From contig NZ_JAAGWY010000005.1 in NCBI RefSeq assembly GCF_010686705.1, forward strand, positions 186,001-250,000: 64,000 nt of DNA, in the 5' to 3' direction. A program made the position numbers and the translations under genes. Position 1 is the first letter of the stretch. Each line of letters opens with the position of its first letter. Of this stretch, positions 8,208-17,400 are shown one piece after another. The stretch is from Leifsonia tongyongensis (GTDB lineage Bacteria > Actinomycetota > Actinomycetes > Actinomycetales > Microbacteriaceae). The notes beneath the pieces were generated by a model. It had not been told where the DNA came from. It saw only the letters and a list, made by a program, of their open reading frames with translations, and made no database searches.

Positions 8208-9506
8208 TTGATTGACAATGAAGTCATTACCCGGCCGAGCAGTCGCGTTCGGCTCGCGCCAGAGACTCGCCGAGGCCTGATCGCTCTCGGACTCGGGGGG
8301 ACCCTGGAATGGTACGACTGGATGCTGTTCGGCCTGGTGGCCTCCTATCTCGGCCCGAAGTTCTTTCCCGCCAGCAGCCCCGTGGCCGCCACCCTGAGCG
8401 CCCTCGCGGTGTTCGCTGTCGGGTTCTTCTTCCGCCCGATCGGAGGCATCATCCTCGGAACGTTCGCTGACCGCATCGGGCGGCGAAAGATCATGATCTT
8501 CAGCGTCGGCATGATGGCAATCACCACTCTCGTCATCGCCATCTGCCCGACCTACGCACAGATCGGCGCGTGGGCCGGCGTGATCCTGCTGCTCACTCGA
8601 ATCGTCCAGGGCATCTCCACCGGGGTGGAAGGGCCGCTCGCGACCGCTCAGGGCCTCGAGCTCGTCCCCGAGGGCCGCGAGGGTACGGTCGCTGGCGTCA
8701 TGAGCGCGTTCGTCAACTTCGGCATCCTCGCCGCCTCCCTCGTCACTTTCCTGACCGTGCTTGTGCTCGGTCCGACCGCCATGTCGGATTGGGGTTGGCG
8801 CATTCCCTTCGGCGTTGCTGTGGTCGGGAGTCTCATCGTCGTGTACCTGCGACGGCGCCTGCCTGAAACGATGACCCAAGAGGAACTCGAAGAGTCGTCG
8901 ACCGGCGCGATCTGGAGCAGTGTCGGACGCAACTGGTTGAGCGTACTGGCCATCGTCTTCGTCGTCGGTGCGGTTCAGGTATACAACTATGCCTGGACCA
9001 CCGGACTGCCTAACACGGCACGAACCGTCATGAACGAATCCCCCGCCGCGGTGTTCGGCATCACGACACTCCTGTCGGTCGTCATGGTCGTCGGATCCCT
9101 CATCGTGGGAAAGCTCGTCGACGGCAAGGCGCTGTCGAAGTGGTACATCTGGACCCGAGCCCTCGCCATCCCGTCGATGTTCCTGATCCTGCTGTACGTG
9201 CGGCCCGGGATCGGGGCATTCGCCGGCGTCGTTCTGGGAGGTTCCATCGTCATGGTGCTGAACATGACCCTCTACAACGTTGTGACGTCGACCTTGATGC
9301 CCAAGGCGTCGCGCGGGGCAGGAACCGCCCTGGGCTATGGCATCGGCGTCGCGGTCTTCGGCGGCACGGCCGCGTACCTGGTGGTCTGGTGCGCCTCGAT
9401 CCACCAGCTCTGGCTGTTCTCTATGTACGGGGCGGTTCTGATGGTCCTCAGCATCGTCCTCTATGTCCTGGCGCGCCGCATCAATGGCATCCACATCGGA
9501 AGGTAA
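8208..9506 (+). CDS. MHS-family (major facilitator) carboxylate transporter
   Basis: A 432-residue transporter of the metabolite:H+ symporter branch of the MFS. It shows the typical helix-1 motif GTLEWYDWMLFGLVASYLGP, the loop 2-3 motif GTFADRIGRRKIMI, and about twelve hydrophobic segments. Members carry shikimate, dicarboxylates, proline/betaine or aromatic acids with protons. The TTG at 8208 is chosen because AAGAGGAGA ends five bases ahead of it and the family's conserved part starts about 27 residues later; in-frame ATG at 8178 and further upstream starts have no such site. It should import the substrate of the surrounding pathway. Confidence 0.9.
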   Translation: MIDNEVITRPSSRVRLAPETRRGLIALGLGGTLEWYDWMLFGLVASYLGPKFFPASSPVAATLSALAVFAVGFFFRPIGGIILGTFADRIGRRKIMIFSVGMMAITTLVIAICPTYAQIGAWAGVILLLTRIVQGISTGVEGPLATAQGLELVPEGREGTVAGVMSAFVNFGILAASLVTFLTVLVLGPTAMSDWGWRIPFGVAVVGSLIVVYLRRRLPETMTQEELEESSTGAIWSSVGRNWLSVLAIVFVVGAVQVYNYAWTTGLPNTARTVMNESPAAVFGITTLLSVVMVVGSLIVGKLVDGKALSKWYIWTRALAIPSMFLILLYVRPGIGAFAGVVLGGSIVMVLNMTLYNVVTSTLMPKASRGAGTALGYGIGVAVFGGTAAYLVVWCASIHQLWLFSMYGAVLMVLSIVLYVLARRINGIHIGR

Positions 9507-9512
9507 CAACGA

Positions 9513-10883
9513 ATGTCTTCGCAACACCTGCTCATCAGCTCAGATGAGGTCTCTGCACCGGTCGTCTCCCGGTCCGACGTTCTCGTCGTCGGCGGTGGTC
9601 CGGCAGGGGTGGCGGCAGCAGTGACGGCGGCGCGCAGCGGCATGTCCGTCACTCTCATCGAGCGATACTCCTACCTCGGCGGCCTGGCCTCCGGCGGGAT
9701 GGTCCTTGTGCTAGACGACATGATCAACGGTCAGGAGATCACGGTCACGGGTATCGTCTCGGAGTACATCGAGCGACTGCAGAAACTGGGTCTGGCTGTT
9801 GTTCCTCCTCCCGAAGACCGTGCGATGTCGCAGGAACTGTGGAACAAGTGGGGACGGTTCGGCACCTTCGACTTCCACAGTCATACCCATCCGAAGCCGA
9901 TCTGCTATGCAGCCGCCTTCGATCCGGACGGCTGGAAGCGTGTCTCCAACGACCTGGTCCGGGAATCGGGAGTCAATCTCGTCCTGCATTCCTTCTTCTC
10001 GCGACCGATCGTCGACGACGGTGTCATGAAGGGCGTCGTCGTCGAGACGAAGGCTGGGCCGGAGGCACACCTCGGCACGGTCGTGATCGACACGACCGGC
10101 GACATCGACGTAGCATCCCGTGCCGGTGCCGACTTCATCCAGGGCGCCTACATCACGACACTCGTCTTCCGTCTGGGCGGGGTGAACACGCGACTGGCTG
10201 AGGAGTACGAGCAGCAGAATCCGAAGGAGGCGCGGGCCATCAATAGGCAGGTCAAGCGGATCCTCGGCGGGGCATGGGACCTGTGGTGGCTGAAGACCCC
10301 GCTTCCCGGGGTGGTCTGGTGCAACGCCCCGCATATGACCGGGTTCGATGGCACCGATCCCCGATCACTGACCGAGGCGGACTTCGCCGGCCGTGACCGC
10401 ATCGGTGAGGCCGTCGCGTACGTGCGAGAGTTCCTGCCAGGGTTCGAGGACTCCTATGTGCTCGACACCGCCCCGCAGATCGGCGTGCGTCAGACCAGGC
10501 TTCTGCAGGGCGAGTACGTCATGACGAAGGAGGACGTCGTGCGCCGTCGTCACTTCACGGACACCGTCGCTCGCGGCCGCGACTACTACTACCCGTACCG
10601 TTCCCTGCTGCCGAAGAATGTCGACCAGTTGCTCGTCGCGGGCCGCCACTTCTCGGCGACCTCCGACGCCCAGAAGTCGTCGCGCGAGATCCCCCCGTGC
10701 ATGGCGATGGGACAGGCGACCGCCGTGGCGGCTTCCCTGGCGGTCCAGCAGGGGATTCGGGTGCGCAACGTGGATGCGACTGAGATCCAGCGCGGAATGC
10801 GCGCCCACAACGCAGACCCAGGTGACCGGCCCGCCGCCAACGCCCTCATCGAGGATGACAACACGGTGGCGGTCGCCTCATGA
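9513..10883 (+). CDS. FAD-dependent oxidoreductase (FAD_oxidored family)
   Basis: A 456-residue flavoprotein. The dinucleotide-binding motif VLVVGGGPAGVAAAVTAARSG lies at about residues 23-43, with ERYSYLGGLASGGMV after it, as in the PF12831-type FAD-dependent oxidoreductases that also include uncharacterised catabolic enzymes. A second FAD motif region (VVIDTTGDIDVASRAGADF) and the C-terminal PYRSLLPKNVDQLLVAGRHFSAT block are present. It starts seven bases after the transporter stop and overlaps the next CoA-transferase by four bases. It likely oxidises a pathway intermediate; the substrate is unknown. Confidence 0.85.
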   Translation: MSSQHLLISSDEVSAPVVSRSDVLVVGGGPAGVAAAVTAARSGMSVTLIERYSYLGGLASGGMVLVLDDMINGQEITVTGIVSEYIERLQKLGLAVVPPPEDRAMSQELWNKWGRFGTFDFHSHTHPKPICYAAAFDPDGWKRVSNDLVRESGVNLVLHSFFSRPIVDDGVMKGVVVETKAGPEAHLGTVVIDTTGDIDVASRAGADFIQGAYITTLVFRLGGVNTRLAEEYEQQNPKEARAINRQVKRILGGAWDLWWLKTPLPGVVWCNAPHMTGFDGTDPRSLTEADFAGRDRIGEAVAYVREFLPGFEDSYVLDTAPQIGVRQTRLLQGEYVMTKEDVVRRRHFTDTVARGRDYYYPYRSLLPKNVDQLLVAGRHFSATSDAQKSSREIPPCMAMGQATAVAASLAVQQGIRVRNVDATEIQRGMRAHNADPGDRPAANALIEDDNTVAVAS

Positions 10884-12097
10884 CCCCGCGGCCACAGGAA
10901 TCCGTTGCCGCCGCGTCGGCACTCCCTCTGGCGGGGATCACCGTCGTTGACTTCACGCAGGTCTTCATGGGGCCGAGCTGCACGCAGATGCTGGGCGACT
11001 TCGGCGCCGACGTCATCAAGGTCGAGCGGCCAGGGGCCGGCGACACCTCACGCAACTCGCTGCCAGACAGGGACGGGAAGGACAACCCGATCTTCCTCGC
11101 GATCAATCGCAACAAACGCGGCATCACCATAGACACCAAGCAGGAGGAGGGTCGCGCCGCGCTTCGGGAACTCATCGCGAGGGCCGATGTCGTGGTCAGC
11201 AACTTCCGGGCCGGGGTGATGGAGCGGATGGGGTTCGATTATGAGGAACTGCGCACTGTCAATCCTCGGCTCGTCTGGGCTTCCGGAACAGGGTTCGGGC
11301 CAACCGGACCGCATGCCGATCTCGGAGGCCAGGACGTCATCAACCAGGCCTACTCGGGCGTGATGCGGCGGCGCAGCTCCGACGATCTGCCGCTCTCGGT
11401 CTACCCGACCACTTTGTGCGATTACACGACGGGCATGCACCTGTTCCAGGGCATCCTCCTCGCACTGCGCACCCGCGACGCCACTGGTGTCGGGCAGCGG
11501 GTGGATGTGAGCATGTACGACTCGATGCTGCACATGCAGATGCAGGAGGCGTGCATGCAACTCAACCGGGGCTTCGAGGTCAACTGGGGGGCGATGCCCC
11601 TGACAGGAGTCTTCGCGACCACCGACTCGGCCGTGTGCCTCGTCGGGGGCTTCTCCACCGACCCGCTCAAACGGATCAGCGCCGCCCTGGAGTTCGGGGA
11701 GGATCTCACGGAACGCCCGGAATTCTCCACGTTCGAGAAACAGGTGGAGAACCGCGCAGAACTGCAGAAGCTGCTGGCGCAGCGATGCGCGACCGGCACG
11801 ACAGCCCATTGGACGGCCCGTCTCGAAGCAGAAGGGGTTCTCAACGCCCCCGTCCTCACCCTCGCCGAGACGCTCGCCGACCCTCAGACAGTCGCAAACG
11901 GGATGATCGTCGAAGGAGACCATCCGGTGGCCGGCCGCTTCAGCATGCTGAACGCGCCGATCCACCTCTCCGAGACACCCGCCACCGTGCGCCGCGTCGC
12001 GCCCCGTCTGGGTGAGCACAACGTGGAGGTGCTGCGTGAACACGGGTTCGACGAACAGACGATCGGACGGCTGCAAGAACTGGGAGTGCTCGGATGA
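10880..12097 (+). CDS. family III CoA-transferase (CaiB/BaiF), second copy
   Basis: A 405-residue family III CoA-transferase: GITVVDFTQVFMGPSCTQML then GDFGADVIKVERPGAGDTSR at the N-terminus, NRNKRGITIDTKQEEGRAAL, and GGQDVINQAYSGVM at the catalytic-Asp region. The start codon overlaps the FAD oxidoreductase stop (ATGA) and its own stop overlaps the crotonase start, so it is tightly coupled. It is a clear paralogue of the enzyme at 6797; either the two form a heteromer or they handle two different acids in the same route. Confidence 0.9.
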   Translation: MTPRPQESVAAASALPLAGITVVDFTQVFMGPSCTQMLGDFGADVIKVERPGAGDTSRNSLPDRDGKDNPIFLAINRNKRGITIDTKQEEGRAALRELIARADVVVSNFRAGVMERMGFDYEELRTVNPRLVWASGTGFGPTGPHADLGGQDVINQAYSGVMRRRSSDDLPLSVYPTTLCDYTTGMHLFQGILLALRTRDATGVGQRVDVSMYDSMLHMQMQEACMQLNRGFEVNWGAMPLTGVFATTDSAVCLVGGFSTDPLKRISAALEFGEDLTERPEFSTFEKQVENRAELQKLLAQRCATGTTAHWTARLEAEGVLNAPVLTLAETLADPQTVANGMIVEGDHPVAGRFSMLNAPIHLSETPATVRRVAPRLGEHNVEVLREHGFDEQTIGRLQELGVLG

Positions 12098-12882
12098 CCG
12101 ACGAAGTACGCTACGAGCTCGACTCCCGCGGGGTCGCGACGGTCACCATCGATCGTCCGCACGTGCTCAACGCAGTCGACCGGAGGACACACGACCGGTT
12201 GAACGAGATCTGGGCCGCGATCGAGGCCGACGCCGGAGTGCGGGCAGTCGTCATCACCGGAGCAGGCGAGAAGGCGTTCTGCACCGGGGCGGACATGTCC
12301 GCGGGGAGCGTCGGCAAGACCGGCCTCGAGTACTGGGCGGAGCTGGACCCGAACGGATTCGGCGGTGTGAGCCTGCGGAGCACCCTCGATATCCCGGTGA
12401 TCGCCCAGGTGAACGGCTACGCCCTCGGCGGCGGCATGGAGATCGTCCTCGGCGCCGACATCGTCATCGCGAGCGAGAACGCACGCTTCGGCCTGACCGA
12501 GCCCCGAGTCGGGCGGCTCGCTCTGGACGGCGGCATCCACCTCCTGGTACGACGCGTTCCTTACACGCAGGCGATGGGGATGCTGCTTACTGGGAGGCGG
12601 GCATCGGCAGCCGAGATGGCGGCGATGGGACTCGTGAATGAAGTGGTCGCCGCCGACGAGCTCCACGATGCCACCGAGCGCTGGATCGCAGACATCCTCG
12701 CCTGTGCGCCCACCTCGGTGCGCGCGGTCAAGCAGATGGTCACTCGCACGGCGCAGCTCACGGCCTCGGAAGCGCGTGGGATGCGCCTTCCGGCGCTGAT
12801 GGCCGCCTTGGACAGTGAGGATGCCATCGAAGGCATCGCCGCCTTCCAGGAGAAGCGCCGGCCCGAATGGAAGGGTCGATGA
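12094..12882 (+). CDS. enoyl-CoA hydratase/isomerase (crotonase family)
   Basis: A 262-residue crotonase-fold enzyme. The two oxyanion-hole regions are visible: AFCTGADMSAG at about residues 63-72 and YALGGGMEIVLGADIVIA at about 109-126. ARFGLTEPRVG carries the usual Glu region. It starts within the stop of the CoA-transferase (ATGA) and its end overlaps the next gene by four bases. With two CoA-transferases upstream it most likely hydrates or isomerises an enoyl-CoA made in the pathway. Exact reaction unassigned. Confidence 0.9.
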   Translation: MTDEVRYELDSRGVATVTIDRPHVLNAVDRRTHDRLNEIWAAIEADAGVRAVVITGAGEKAFCTGADMSAGSVGKTGLEYWAELDPNGFGGVSLRSTLDIPVIAQVNGYALGGGMEIVLGADIVIASENARFGLTEPRVGRLALDGGIHLLVRRVPYTQAMGMLLTGRRASAAEMAAMGLVNEVVAADELHDATERWIADILACAPTSVRAVKQMVTRTAQLTASEARGMRLPALMAALDSEDAIEGIAAFQEKRRPEWKGR

Positions 12883-13814
12883 CGACGGCAGCGAACACCG
12901 TCGGCGAGCGGAACGCCGCACCTCTGGAGCCGGGCGTATGGGGAGTTCTGGCCACGCCGTTCGCTGGGCCGAACCGAGACCTCGACCTCCCGAGCCTCAC
13001 TCGGCTGGTCCAGTTTTACGAGAAGTGCGGCGCAACCGGCCTCACAGTGCTCGGGGTGTTCGGGGAGGCCTCTTCGCTCAGCGGCGAGGAACGCACGGCC
13101 ATCCTGCGCACTGTCGCCACCAGCACAGAACTGCCGATGGTGGTCGGCGTGAGCGCGCTCGCGACGGCGCCTTCCATCGCGGAGGTCACCTCAGCGCGCA
13201 GTGCAGCCGGCGACCGTGTGCGCGCGGTCATGGTGCAGATCAACAGCGGCTCTCCCCAGGTCGTCATCGAACACCTCCACGCCATCCACGCGGAGACGAA
13301 CACTCCGATCGTGTTGCAGGACTACCCGGTGGCGAGCCACGTCACCGTTTCCACCGACAGGGTGATCGAGATCGTCGAAGCGTGCCCGTTCGTCTGCGCG
13401 GTGAAGGCCGAGGCGCCGCCAACAGCTGCGGCCATCGCACGAATAGTGGATCGCGTCAGCGTCTCCGTGTTCGGGGGGCTGGGCGGACAGAGCCTGCTCG
13501 ACGAGCTCGCTGCGGGCGCCGCGGGGGCGATGACCGGATTCTCCTTTCCCGAGGCACTCGTCGGATGCGTGAGCGCTTGGCACGCCGGCGACAGTGACAG
13601 CGCACGAGAGGCATTCATCCGTTACCTCCCCCTCGTCAATTACGAACAGCAGCCCCGGGTGGCACTCGCTCTGCGCAAGGATCTGCTGGCACGCCGGGGC
13701 CTCATCGGCGATGGAGCCGTCCGGCCGCCCGCCGCGGCGTTCCCCGAGCAATTGCGCGAGATCGCCGCGGACCAGCTCCGCCGTGCCGAACTCATCGAAG
13801 AAAGGGGGCGTTAG
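12879..13814 (+). CDS. DapA-family (DHDPS/NAL) aldolase or dehydratase
   Basis: A 311-residue TIM-barrel enzyme of the dihydrodipicolinate synthase/N-acetylneuraminate lyase superfamily, which works by a Schiff base on lysine. Visible residues: GVFGEASSLSGEER at 59-72 (the GTTGE-type substrate loop), Tyr149 in LQDYPVAS, and the expected Schiff-base Lys176 in CAVKAEAPP. The ATG at 12879 overlaps the crotonase stop. It is not the biosynthetic dapA by context: it sits with CoA-transferases and an aldehyde dehydrogenase, so a retro-aldol (releasing pyruvate and an aldehyde) or a keto-acid dehydratase role is more likely. Confidence 0.9.
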   Translation: MTTAANTVGERNAAPLEPGVWGVLATPFAGPNRDLDLPSLTRLVQFYEKCGATGLTVLGVFGEASSLSGEERTAILRTVATSTELPMVVGVSALATAPSIAEVTSARSAAGDRVRAVMVQINSGSPQVVIEHLHAIHAETNTPIVLQDYPVASHVTVSTDRVIEIVEACPFVCAVKAEAPPTAAAIARIVDRVSVSVFGGLGGQSLLDELAAGAAGAMTGFSFPEALVGCVSAWHAGDSDSAREAFIRYLPLVNYEQQPRVALALRKDLLARRGLIGDGAVRPPAAAFPEQLREIAADQLRRAELIEERGR

Positions 13815-14588
13815 ATGGACCTCGGATTACACGGACGCACCGCCCTCGTCGCCGCATCCACCGGCGGTCTGGGACGTGCCATCGCGGAATCCCTCGGACA
13901 CGAAGGCGCACACGTCGTCATCACCGGACGCCGGCTTGCCGTGGCTCAGGAGATCGCGGAATCGCTTCCCTCCGCGATCGGTGTCGAACTGGACGTCACG
14001 GACCCATCCTCCCGCGCAGCGGCGATCGCCGCGACCGAGGCGTGGTTCGGCGCGGTCGACATCCTCGTCGTCAACGGCCCGGGCCCGCGCCCGTCGACCA
14101 CCGCCGACCTGAGCACGGCCGACCTGACGGCGGCATTCGACCAGCTCGTCTCACCCGGACACGATTTCATCATGCGTACCCTGCCAGGCATGCGCGCTCG
14201 AGGCTGGGGACGGATCCTCGCGGTGGGATCCAGCGGGGTCGTAGCGCCACTTCCGAACCTGGCCGCCTCCAACCTCGGCAGATCAGCATTGGCCGGATAC
14301 TTGAAGACCCTCGCGAACGAGGTCGCAGGCGAGGGCGTCACTGTGAACCTGTTGCTCCCCGGGCGGATCGCCACCGACCGGGTCGCCCGACTCGACGCAG
14401 CGCAAGCAGCACGGGAGGGGATCGATGCGGCGGAAGTGACAAGGAGCTCGCAATCCACCATCCCCGTCGGACGCTACGGCACCCCGGAGGAATTCGGGGA
14501 TGCCGCCGCGTTCCTCTGCAGCGTACGTGCCAGCTACATCACCGGCGTGGCGCTGCGCTGCGACGGCGGCCTCGTTCGCACTCACTAA
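13815..14588 (+). CDS. SDR-fold oxidoreductase with non-canonical active site
   Basis: A 257-residue short-chain dehydrogenase/reductase-fold protein. The nucleotide motif is altered (ASTGGLGRAIAESLG instead of TGxxxGIG), the NNAG strand is VVNGPGP, and the usual YxxxK is replaced: the aligned stretch LAASNLGRSALAGYL has Ser at the Tyr position and Arg at the Lys position. The Ser of the triad is kept (AVGSSGV). This matches the beta-ketoacyl-reductase-like SDR subgroup known to lack the standard tetrad. It starts immediately after the aldolase stop. Its reaction is uncertain. Confidence 0.85.
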   Translation: MDLGLHGRTALVAASTGGLGRAIAESLGHEGAHVVITGRRLAVAQEIAESLPSAIGVELDVTDPSSRAAAIAATEAWFGAVDILVVNGPGPRPSTTADLSTADLTAAFDQLVSPGHDFIMRTLPGMRARGWGRILAVGSSGVVAPLPNLAASNLGRSALAGYLKTLANEVAGEGVTVNLLLPGRIATDRVARLDAAQAAREGIDAAEVTRSSQSTIPVGRYGTPEEFGDAAAFLCSVRASYITGVALRCDGGLVRTH

Positions 14589-14609
14589 TCTCATCGGAAG
14601 GACCAGCAG

Positions 14610-16046
14610 ATGTCATCGACAGCGATAGCACAGCACCTCATCAACGGGGAATTCACGGGCGACGCGGTGATGGAACGCCGCAACCCCGCGCGACCTGACC
14701 AGGTGGCCGTCATTGCCGCATTAGGCACCCGCGCAGACGCCGACACCGCGATCGCCGCTGCCACGGCAGCCCAGCGCGAGTGGGCGGCCGTTCCGGCTCC
14801 AGCGCGGGGCGCCGTCCTGATGCGTGCCTCGGAACTCCTCCGCACGCGTGCCGGACAGGTCGCGGCCGACCTGGTCCGAGAGGAGGGGAAGACTATCGCG
14901 GAGGCATCCGGTGAGGTCGCCCGTGCCGTGGGCGTGCTGCAATTCTTCGGGTCACTCGGGTGGGCGTCGACAGGAGCGACGTACGAGAGCGCGCTGCCCG
15001 GAACGACCATCTCGACGCGACGCCAGCCACTCGGCGTCGTCGGACTCATCACCCCCTGGAACTTCCCCATCGCTATTCCGGCCTGGAAGACGGCACCTGC
15101 CCTCCTCGCCGGCAACGCCGTGGTACTCAAGCCGTCGGACCTCACACCGATGTCGGCAAGTCATCTCGCGGCCGCACTTCACGACGCAGGGCTGCCGGCC
15201 GGTGTTCTCAATGTGGTCCACGGCAGCGGCAGCACCGTGGGCGAGGTACTAACGCACGACGACCGCATCACGGCGGTCTCCTTCACGGGTTCGACCAGGG
15301 TCGGACGGCAGCTCGAGCGCGTCTTGAACGAGCGCGGTGCCCGCAGCCAGCTGGAGATGGGCGGCAAGAACGGGGTCCTCGTCGTGGATGACGCCGACCC
15401 GCGCCGGGCAGCGCAGATCGTGGCCTCCGGCGGCTTCGGACTCACCGGACAAGCATGCACCGCCACCTCGCGCGTGTACGTGACACCCGGCATTCGATCC
15501 GCATTTCTCGCGGAACTTGCCGCCCTCGCAGCGACCTACGCACCGGGCGACGGCATGCAGCCGGACACGGCCATGGGGGTGGTGGCGAGCGACGCGCAGC
15601 TGGAACGGGATCTCACGGCCGTCCAGATAGCTGTCGACAACGGCGCAACACTGCTGCACGGCCGTCCGGAAAGCGATGGGCTGCGCTTCGAGCCTGTCAT
15701 AGCCATCGACGTCGAACACACCTCACCGCTCGCCGCAGAAGAGATCTTCGGACCAATCATCGCCGTGATGGACGTGCCCGATTACGAAGCAGGACTCGCC
15801 GCGATAAACGATTCCGCGTACGGACTGACGGCGGGAATCTGCACCACGAACCTCTCCCACGCGTCGGACTTCGCCGAGCGCGCTCACGCCGGAGTAATCA
15901 AGGTGAACCGGGCCACCGCCGGGCTCGATCTGCACGTACCCTTTGGCGGAGTCAAGGACTCCTCATCCGGTACCTTCCGCGAGCAGGGACACACCGCAAC
16001 ACACTTCTACACCTGGGAAAAGACCGTCTACCTCGGCGTCGATTGA
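14610..16046 (+). CDS. aldehyde dehydrogenase family protein
   Basis: A 478-residue NAD(P)-dependent aldehyde dehydrogenase. Key parts: TPWNFPIAIPAWKTAPALLAGN for coenzyme binding, SFTGSTRVGR, catalytic Glu249 in LEMGGKN and nucleophilic Cys283 in GLTGQACTATSR, and EEIFGPIIAV. Overall it resembles 2,5-dioxovalerate (alpha-ketoglutaric semialdehyde) and succinate-semialdehyde dehydrogenases. It is the last gene of the cluster, 21 bases after the SDR, with GGAAGGAC upstream. Beside a DapA-family enzyme it most likely oxidises the aldehyde produced there. Confidence 0.9.
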   Translation: MSSTAIAQHLINGEFTGDAVMERRNPARPDQVAVIAALGTRADADTAIAAATAAQREWAAVPAPARGAVLMRASELLRTRAGQVAADLVREEGKTIAEASGEVARAVGVLQFFGSLGWASTGATYESALPGTTISTRRQPLGVVGLITPWNFPIAIPAWKTAPALLAGNAVVLKPSDLTPMSASHLAAALHDAGLPAGVLNVVHGSGSTVGEVLTHDDRITAVSFTGSTRVGRQLERVLNERGARSQLEMGGKNGVLVVDDADPRRAAQIVASGGFGLTGQACTATSRVYVTPGIRSAFLAELAALAATYAPGDGMQPDTAMGVVASDAQLERDLTAVQIAVDNGATLLHGRPESDGLRFEPVIAIDVEHTSPLAAEEIFGPIIAVMDVPDYEAGLAAINDSAYGLTAGICTTNLSHASDFAERAHAGVIKVNRATAGLDLHVPFGGVKDSSSGTFREQGHTATHFYTWEKTVYLGVD

Positions 16047-16365
16047 CTTAGACCCACGATCCAGCACCTCCTCGAACTCAGCGCTCACCCCTTCACGCCG
16101 AAGGACACCGCGCTTCGCGGTCCACGCGACTGCCTCAAGATGCGCCATACGCAAACGCTAGCGGCCGCGATCATCAAGATGAGCGACTCCCCTTGGGCGC
16201 TTCCGCATCTCTAAATTTAAGGTGCGCTCAGGGGCTAGCTGCTCCGCGGCGTGCCATCCGTCGACTGCGATGAGGCGCAACTTTACCCGCGACGCCGGAA
16301 CCTCACGTTTCGGGTACCTACATCGTCAGTTGTTTAGGAGACCGATTTCTACGAGAGAGCTCAAG
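16047..16365. other. intergenic region, nothing assignable
   Basis: About 320 bases between the aldehyde dehydrogenase and the quinone-reductase-like gene. A short minus-strand frame (about 50 codons ending near 15963) reads plausibly as protein but has no start signal or recognised family. The right end carries the promoter and GAGAGAG-type ribosome-binding region of the next gene. Confidence 0.4.
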
Positions 16366-17286
16366 ATGAAAGCAATTACCGTAACTGACCGTGCTGCTGG
16401 ACCTGCAGGAATGACCATTCAGGACCGGCCGTACCCGCATGCGGCCGAGAACGATGTCATTGTTCGCGTACACGCAGCCGGTTTCACACCCGGCGAACTT
16501 GAATGGCCGGCGACGTGGACAGACCGTGCCGGTCGCGATCGAACGCCCACGATTCCGGGACATGAGGTGGCCGGTGTCGTCACCGAACTGGGCTACGGCA
16601 CAACTGGCCTAACAATCGGCCAGCGCGTATTCGGTGTAGCCGATTGGGCCCGCGATGGCACCCTGGCAGAGTACGTCGCCGTGGAAACACGCAACCTTGC
16701 GCCTCTGCCCGCTGATGTTGACTTTGTCACCGCGGCAAGCCTCCCCATTTCCGGGCTAACCGCATGGCAGGGGCTGTTCCAGCACGCAGCCCTACTCCCT
16801 GGGCAGACTGTGCTTGTAGCAGGGGCCGCCGGCGGCGTCGGAACGCTCGTAAGTCAACTTGCCCGCGATACTGGCGCCTTCGTAATCGGGGCGGGGCGAC
16901 AGGCGCATCGTGAACGTATCGCCGAAGCTGGCGCCCACCGCTTCCTCGATCTGGAACACGACAGCATTGAGGAAGGGCCTGAGGTGGATCTCCTCTTCGA
17001 CGCTCTCGGCGGTGACGTAGCTACGCGCTTGACTGCTCGTGTGCGTCGTGGCGGAACAGTGATCTCAATAGCGAATCTGCCGGAGATCGCACGGACCGAC
17101 ATAAACGCGCACTTCTTTGTGGTCGAGACGAACCGCTCACAGCTCATGGAGCTGGTTGAACGAGTGCGGTCAGGTCGCATCCGCACCTTTGTCGGGGACG
17201 TGGTCTCCCTTGATCAGGCGCCAGCGGCATTTTCGAGTAAAACGTCCAACCTGGGAAAGATCGTCGTCCAAGTAGACGCTGACTAA
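16366..17286 (+). CDS. NADP-dependent oxidoreductase, quinone-reductase-like (MDR family)
   Basis: A 306-residue zinc-free medium-chain dehydrogenase/reductase. GroES-like N-terminus (HAAGFTPGELEWP...IPGHEVAGVV) and Rossmann domain with VLVAGAAGGVGTLVSQLARD (AxxGxVG motif) that binds NADPH. No structural-zinc cysteines are present, as in quinone oxidoreductases and enoyl reductases. The ATG at 16366 was chosen because the family starts MKAITVTD; the frame runs on upstream but without a binding site. It stands alone, near other redox-stress genes. Substrate is probably a quinone or reactive enone. Confidence 0.88.
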   Translation: MKAITVTDRAAGPAGMTIQDRPYPHAAENDVIVRVHAAGFTPGELEWPATWTDRAGRDRTPTIPGHEVAGVVTELGYGTTGLTIGQRVFGVADWARDGTLAEYVAVETRNLAPLPADVDFVTAASLPISGLTAWQGLFQHAALLPGQTVLVAGAAGGVGTLVSQLARDTGAFVIGAGRQAHRERIAEAGAHRFLDLEHDSIEEGPEVDLLFDALGGDVATRLTARVRRGGTVISIANLPEIARTDINAHFFVVETNRSQLMELVERVRSGRIRTFVGDVVSLDQAPAAFSSKTSNLGKIVVQVDAD

Positions 17287-17400
17287 ACAGTCGGGGAGTC
17301 GAAAAGAGCATCCCGATGTGCGCAATGGTTCCCGCTAATCGTGATGCATGCGGTTCAGGGTCTACAGCGCTCAATCAGGTGGAAACGGATTGGAGAAGAA

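Noticed and set aside
8019-9527. 502-codon minus-strand frame opposite the MHS transporter
   Set aside because: Antisense shadow; His/Asp/Arg-rich composition, no family, no ribosome-binding site.
12879-13814. Biosynthetic dapA
   Set aside because: Family matches, but context is a catabolic operon with CoA-transferases and an aldehyde dehydrogenase, so a lysine-biosynthesis assignment is not supported.
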